Under the pieces are notes generated by a model. The model saw only the letters and a list, made by a program, of their open reading frames with translations, was not told where the DNA came from and did no database searches. From G039029935 sp039029935 (GTDB lineage Bacteria; Chloroflexota; Anaerolineae; Caldilineales; Caldilineaceae): a stretch of 11,249 bases of DNA. The stretch lies in contig JBCCFC010000317.1 in assembly GCA_039029935.1 (NCBI GenBank), positions 1-11,249 on the forward strand. Direction: 5' to 3'. A program made the position numbers and the translations under genes. Shown piece by piece: positions 7,631 through 11,249 of the stretch. Each line of letters begins with the position of its first letter. The stretch's first letter is position 1.

Positions 7631-7720
7631 TACCGACGTACCGAATACCGACGTACCGAATACCGACGTACCGACGTACCGACGTACCGAATACCGACGT
7701 ACCGAATACCGACCTACCGG
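7631..7720. repeat. mixed 7/8-bp minisatellite, twelve TACCGA units, overlapping a stop codon
   Basis: Twelve units beginning TACCGA follow in order, as 8-mers (TACCGACG) and 7-mers (TACCGAA), largely alternating into a 15-bp super-repeat with two extra 8-mers in the middle. The reverse complement (TCGGTACG) is close to the GTAGGTCG family at 7530-7609, so the two blocks form a loose large palindrome. The last unit covers the final Arg codon and TAG stop of the surface-protein gene (7714-7719). Confidence 0.9.
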
Positions 7721-10647
7721 AACAAGACTGGCAGATAGACCGGATAGAACACTGTGTTCCCTGGTGTACCTGGGTCATCGGCACTTGGTGTAGAACCAAC
7801 CGATGCCAACTCAACCCGTTCTGCCGTCTCATCCAGCTTAAGCACTTCGAGAATGTACGTGTATGCACCCTCTGCATCGGCCTCTGCATCCATAAACGAG
7901 TAGGCATCACCCATGCTTTGACCCGTCTGTGTAGCGTCAATCACGGCATCATTCACCAAGACCATCTCGCCATCTTCGTCCTGTCGATAGAGGTTGAAGC
8001 CACGGATGTTGACCTCGGCAGCCGTGGACCAATTGACCATCACGCCACCAGCCATGACCTCGGCTGACTGTTGCATGATGTTGACCGCTGTTGGATTGAA
8101 GATGACAACATCATCCTCATCATCCTTGTCTGGCAGCGTAATTGGTGGTAAACCTGAGTTTGGATCATCGGCATCCACCTGTGGCGCCTCGACAAAGGCC
8201 CGGTTACAGGTGCTGTCTGGTCCGGCACAAGGTGTCTCTGTGATTCCTGTTGTATCAGCGATGGCTGTGAATGTGACAATCACACTGATGACGGCATTTG
8301 GTGCCAAATCGCTGCCAAATGAGGTTGTTGTCAAATCAGTCCAATTGATTGTCCCGTCATCCACATTGTCATTGGATGCGGGTGAGGATGACACGTACCG
8401 AAGATAAGTCGTGTTATAGGTATCACGTAACGGCAAGACTGTGATAGTGACATTGCCCGTATTGGTGATCTTAATCGTAAAGCTCAAGATGCCACTTGTC
8501 AGAATCGGCTCGGCTTCACCCGTATAGGTCTTTTCGATTTCATAGTCTGGATCAACCCAGAGCTTGGTTGCTGTCGCTGGACCCGTGCTGGCCGCTGCCA
8601 TGCCTTCTGTCACCGAGATAGTGCCTGACCATGTAACTGCGACGGTGGTCAATCCTGTGATGGTTGAACTCAAGGTCACTGTACAATTGCCATCGTTCCC
8701 ATCAGTCAAACAGGTCAATGAATCCAACGAGCCAGGTGCAGTGTTGGTAAAGGTCAATGTCTGCCCATCGGGTGCATTGACAAAGCCAAAGCCATCACCA
8801 TAGTCAAACTGAAGTGTCGCTGTGTAAATATGCGGGTCGCTGATGATGTTGATGGCCGTTGCTGGTGTCAGTGTAATCTGTGCATCCACCCAGCGTTTGA
8901 CAGCATTGCCGCTGCTGGCTGTGGCCGATGTGCTACCATTGCCATTGTTCGATGTGATGATGCCATCCCAATTGGCGGAAACCGTACTCAAGCCTGTCGT
9001 CGGAGAATTGAGCGTCACTGTACATTGCCCACTCGCAGTTGTCGTACAGGGCGACCCTGTAATCGTGCCTGTCGCACCCACTGAGTTGACCGCTGCAACA
9101 TCAACAGATTCGTTGTTTGCTGCAACCCACCCAAGTCCATCACCATAGTCAAATTCTAAGGTCACGGTATACGTATGTGCATCGTTGACTTGGTTGGCTG
9201 CCGTTGGTGGTGTAATCGACAAACGGGCATCCACCCACTGCTTGGTAGCGTTGGAACTGCTTGGCCCAGAGCCTGTAGCCGCCGATGCTGTCGCCGAACC
9301 ATTGCTGTTGGTGTTGATGGAACCGCTCCACGTGGCCGCTACTGTGCTTGTGCCCGTAACAGTTGACGTGAGCGTCACTGTACATTGACCAATGCCACCT
9401 GATGTATTACAACTTGCCGCATTCAATGAGCCTGGACCAGTTTCGTTGATATTGATAGGCAAACCGTCTCCTGCCGCAACCCAGCCATTGCCATCGCCAT
9501 AGTCAAATTCCAATGTTGCTGTATAAATATGCGGCATATCGATTTGGTTGGTTGCTGTAATTGGGTTCAATGTGATACGAGCATCAACCCATTGTTTAAT
9601 CGCAGATACAGCAGTAGTCGCCATCAAAGGTGTTGTCAATGTATAGCCTGGTGTGACCAGTACTTCACCATTCCATGCTGCCGATACGGTTGACGTACCC
9701 ACAACAGAAGAGTTAAGTGTGACAGCACATTGACCATTGGCGTCGGTTGTACAGGTGACAGCCGTTGTCGATGTGATGCTGCCGTTGGTAAGAGAACCGA
9801 GTGCGCCTACGGATACGGTGATAATCTCTCCGACTGCGGCTGTTTGTGTTGGCGGCGTTGATGCGTTATGTGTCAATGTCACTGTATAAACATGCGCATC
9901 ATTGACTTGATTGGCTGCGGTTAAAGGTGAAATTGTCAGACTAGCAGAGGCTTGGAATAGCGGAAAGTCGACATAGTTGATATCTGCCTGAATAGCAAAT
10001 ACAGGCACAGTCCGTGTAATAGGACCATTATATGGACCATCATTAGATACATTTGTACCATCTTGCTCATTGTGCGTATTTAGCGGAGCACCTGTATAAA
10101 TATACCCTTCGAGTGTATTTCCAGGCGCAAAATTGCTTTCACAAATCTCAACAAAGTATTGATTCCCATTTCCTGTAATCTGGTCAAAGTCGTAATATCC
10201 ACCCTTTGTGGATTCTGGCGAATTGACTGTGTCAGTCATTGTGGTCGTTGTTGATAGGAATTCACCCGCCTGAATCTGGCTATCCATAGGGTTTCCACTA
10301 AACCCATCATGATAGAGATTCACACAGACACCATTGATACCCAGCTCGCCGTTATCTTTGATGCCATCCGCATTTGTATCATGCCAAACAAAGTCACCAA
10401 TGGATGACTTACCCAAGATTGCGTTGGGGCCAATCTGTGCAAATTCGGCTGATACGCTGGCCGCAAATGCCGTTTGGACGACTGTCATAAACAATGCTGT
10501 CACAATCAGTAAAGTTGCGCATAACTTCATGGTGACAAGATTCGTCTTTTGAATTGTCAATTTGTTTTGTGTACTGGCATCAACCATGTTTTGTCCCTCT
10601 ATGTTGTGTTGTATTGATTTCTGGTTGATATGTTGATGCAAATCCAT
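7714..10647 (-). CDS. secreted modular surface protein (SdrD-B-like, four Ig-like repeats, DUF11-like)
   Basis: The product is 977 residues. ATG 10647 follows AGGAGG with a 5-base gap, so this start is preferred, although it leaves 39 residues before the hydrophobic signal core (40-62, cleavage near A60-F-A62). An in-frame Met21 also has GAGGG seven bases upstream. Residues 81-230 look like an SdrD B domain (SIGDFVWHDTNADGIKDNGE), with Asp90, Asn92, Asp94, Asp98 and Glu101 as likely calcium ligands. Four Ig-like repeats follow (about 233-354, 355-473, 474-588, 589-702), most ending [T/V]K-x-WVD[A/P]. Each has a close Cys pair (299/307, 413/422, 534/542, 646/655). Residues 703-800 resemble DUF11, followed by an acidic linker (KDDEDD). 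Residues about 866-945 (VNWSTAAEVNIRGFNLYRQD) match the C-terminal domain of the next gene's peptidase. The end is VYLPVLFR. It is probably an adhesin-like or structural cell-surface protein with no enzymatic motif. It stands first in a minus-strand row with two C25 peptidases. Confidence 0.88.
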   Translation of the reverse strand: MDLHQHINQKSIQHNIEGQNMVDASTQNKLTIQKTNLVTMKLCATLLIVTALFMTVVQTAFAASVSAEFAQIGPNAILGKSSIGDFVWHDTNADGIKDNGELGINGVCVNLYHDGFSGNPMDSQIQAGEFLSTTTTMTDTVNSPESTKGGYYDFDQITGNGNQYFVEICESNFAPGNTLEGYIYTGAPLNTHNEQDGTNVSNDGPYNGPITRTVPVFAIQADINYVDFPLFQASASLTISPLTAANQVNDAHVYTVTLTHNASTPPTQTAAVGEIITVSVGALGSLTNGSITSTTAVTCTTDANGQCAVTLNSSVVGTSTVSAAWNGEVLVTPGYTLTTPLMATTAVSAIKQWVDARITLNPITATNQIDMPHIYTATLEFDYGDGNGWVAAGDGLPININETGPGSLNAASCNTSGGIGQCTVTLTSTVTGTSTVAATWSGSINTNSNGSATASAATGSGPSSSNATKQWVDARLSITPPTAANQVNDAHTYTVTLEFDYGDGLGWVAANNESVDVAAVNSVGATGTITGSPCTTTASGQCTVTLNSPTTGLSTVSANWDGIITSNNGNGSTSATASSGNAVKRWVDAQITLTPATAINIISDPHIYTATLQFDYGDGFGFVNAPDGQTLTFTNTAPGSLDSLTCLTDGNDGNCTVTLSSTITGLTTVAVTWSGTISVTEGMAAASTGPATATKLWVDPDYEIEKTYTGEAEPILTSGILSFTIKITNTGNVTITVLPLRDTYNTTYLRYVSSSPASNDNVDDGTINWTDLTTTSFGSDLAPNAVISVIVTFTAIADTTGITETPCAGPDSTCNRAFVEAPQVDADDPNSGLPPITLPDKDDEDDVVIFNPTAVNIMQQSAEVMAGGVMVNWSTAAEVNIRGFNLYRQDEDGEMVLVNDAVIDATQTGQSMGDAYSFMDAEADAEGAYTYILEVLKLDETAERVELASVGSTPSADDPGTPGNTVFYPVYLPVLFR
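8542..9951 (-). repeat. four tandem Ig-like domain repeats within the surface protein
   Basis: The approximate bounds are 9586-9951, 9229-9585, 8884-9228 and 8542-8883. Repeats 2-4 share ITxxPxTAxN, H-x-YTxTLxFDYGDGxG[W/F]V, C-x(7-8)-C-x-VTL and G-x-[ST]TVxxxW. Repeat 1 lacks the FDYGDG segment and has an NASTPPTQT stretch instead. The Cys pairs probably form disulfides outside the cell. The pattern points to internal duplication of the repeat. Confidence 0.85.
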
Positions 10648-10652
10648 TAATG

Positions 10653-10658
10653 CCTCCT
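10653..10658 (-). promoter_or_regulatory. strong Shine-Dalgarno site deciding the surface-protein start
   Basis: On the minus strand AGGAGG is followed by CATTA and then ATG at 10647. It is the only near-perfect ribosome binding site in front of any gene in this window, and it argues for the long N-terminus over starts at Met21 (10587) or Met40 (10530). Confidence 0.85.
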
Positions 10659-10773
10659 GCTTAGATGATAGATTTTGGATTTGTTTGCGAGTCCATTTGT
10701 CTATTCATTCTGTTGATTCAGTGATAGATTCCACGTTCTGGAACCATTCATACCTTTTACACAATCAGGGATT

Positions 10774-10802
10774 AGTATAGCAACCTTGTAGATCGGATTC
10801 AA
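10774..10802 (-). promoter_or_regulatory. sigma70-type promoter of the surface-protein gene
   Basis: The minus strand reads TTGAAT (10797-10802), a 17-bp spacer, then TATACT (10774-10779), with an extended -10 TGC directly before it. Transcription should begin near 10767, giving a leader of about 120 nt. The leader contains a possible 16-codon reading frame (10701-10751) ahead of the ribosome binding site. A weaker candidate further upstream is TCTACA-N16-TATAAT, with its -10 at 10885-10890. Confidence 0.6.
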
Positions 10803-11147
10803 TGGGATAAAAAGAGGAATTAATGAACGGTGCATCCGACAAATATATGAGTAGCTAGTTTGCTCAAAAAATGGGTTAGTGTGTATTATATTGTTTTTAC
10901 TGTATCTGTAGATGCTTCTTTGAATAATAAAAAAAGAGTTTTATGCGCATAATGGCGCGGCAAAAGCATGTCAAAAACGACTGGTGAGAATTGTAAGGTG
11001 GTTATTTGTGAAACGAATGATGTAGACTATATTCATTGACTATGTTGTGTTTTGACAAAAAAAATTGACAGCAAATTGTCAGTATTGAAGTATGAATAGA
11101 GGTTATGGATAGAGCCTTACGAAATCTGTTGTAGGAAACGTTTAATG
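10803..11147. other. AT-rich intergenic region without a supported gene
   Basis: No convincing gene lies here. It holds a perfect 12-bp palindrome TTATGCGCATAA (10941-10952) and two TTGACA words 13 bp apart (11052-11057 and 11065-11070). The second is part of TGACA-N6-TGTCA (11066-11081). These could be operator or -35 sites for a plus-strand gene beyond the window, but I found no -10 box at proper spacing. Confidence 0.4.
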
Positions 11148-11199
11148 AACACACCTCGTGCGGGTCAAACTCGTGAGATCAACCTGCACGGGATGTGTT
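11148..11199. other. imperfect stem-loop with 18-bp arms
   Basis: Arms 11148-11165 and 11182-11199 pair with one C-A mismatch and two G-U pairs around a 16-nt loop. No long T run follows on either strand (only TTT at 11198-11200), so a terminator is not certain. A 27-codon plus-strand frame (ATG at 11145, TGA at 11226-11228) with AGGA upstream covers the hairpin. It could be a leader peptide but is too short to call. Confidence 0.6.
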
Positions 11200-11222
11200 T
11201 CACCCGCAATGCCAATCGTAAA

Positions 11223-11249
11223 AATTGAAAATGGGCAATTGAAAATTGA
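11223..11249. repeat. start of a 14-bp tandem repeat at the window edge
   Basis: AATTGAAAAT occurs at 11223-11232 and again at 11237-11246, separated by GGGC, giving a 14-bp period cut by the window end. It looks like the first units of another minisatellite, in line with the octamer repeats at 7530-7720. Confidence 0.5.

Noticed and set aside
7530..7720. CRISPR array
   Set aside because: The units are 7-8 bp with no spacers; this is a minisatellite.
7599..7940. Minus-strand frame whose end is a repetitive VGIRY/SVFGTS-like peptide
   Set aside because: It overlaps the 3' end of the surface-protein gene in another frame, and its repetitive tail is just the translated minisatellite.
10941..10952. 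Perfect palindrome TTATGCGCATAA as an operator
   Set aside because: A 12-bp palindrome is expected a few times by chance in a window this long, and no promoter is tied to it.

Overview
The window most likely comes from a member of the Chloroflexota (Anaerolineae/Caldilineae-like, possibly filamentous). The reasons are indirect. All three large genes encode secreted proteins that end in a short [Y/F]LP-x-[V/L]-x-R-type C-terminus, which I associate from memory with exported Chloroflexota proteins. They also carry C25 (gingipain-type) peptidase, SdrD-B-like, bacterial Ig-like and DUF11-like modules with no visible type IX secretion C-terminal domain. The intergenic DNA is rich in short-period minisatellites. 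No rRNA, tRNA, CRISPR array or transposase gene is visible, so the taxonomic call is an inference.

Layout. Positions 1-228 are very AT-rich and non-coding, bounded by an 11-bp inverted repeat (1-11 and 214-224). A small plus-strand gene (229-624) follows. Its product resembles the C-terminal half of an RGS (regulator of G-protein signalling) domain, which is unexpected in a bacterium. A strong, partly bidirectional hairpin terminator (681-741) separates it from three large minus-strand genes that run in order from right to left. These are a 977-residue modular surface protein (7714-10647), a C25 cysteine peptidase without a visible propeptide (4313-7240), and a second C25 peptidase with a propeptide-like N-terminus (799-4170). 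The surface-protein gene has a good sigma70-type promoter (10774-10802) and a strong ribosome binding site. The gaps hold a 32-bp-arm hairpin (4226-4308), an imperfect long inverted repeat (7373-7437), and two octamer-type minisatellite blocks in opposite orientation (7530-7609 and 7631-7720), the second starting on the stop codon of the surface-protein gene. The right end (10648-11249) is AT-rich regulatory or spacer DNA with another hairpin and the start of a 14-bp tandem repeat.

How the genes may work together. All three large products have signal peptides and a matching C-terminal tag, and the surface protein and the middle peptidase share a homologous C-terminal beta domain as well. C25 includes PorU, the sortase-like enzyme of Bacteroidota type IX secretion. 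An exported-protein processing or anchoring module, with two C25 enzymes acting on tagged proteins such as the neighbouring surface protein, is therefore an attractive hypothesis. It is inference only; two independent secreted proteases beside an adhesin would look the same.
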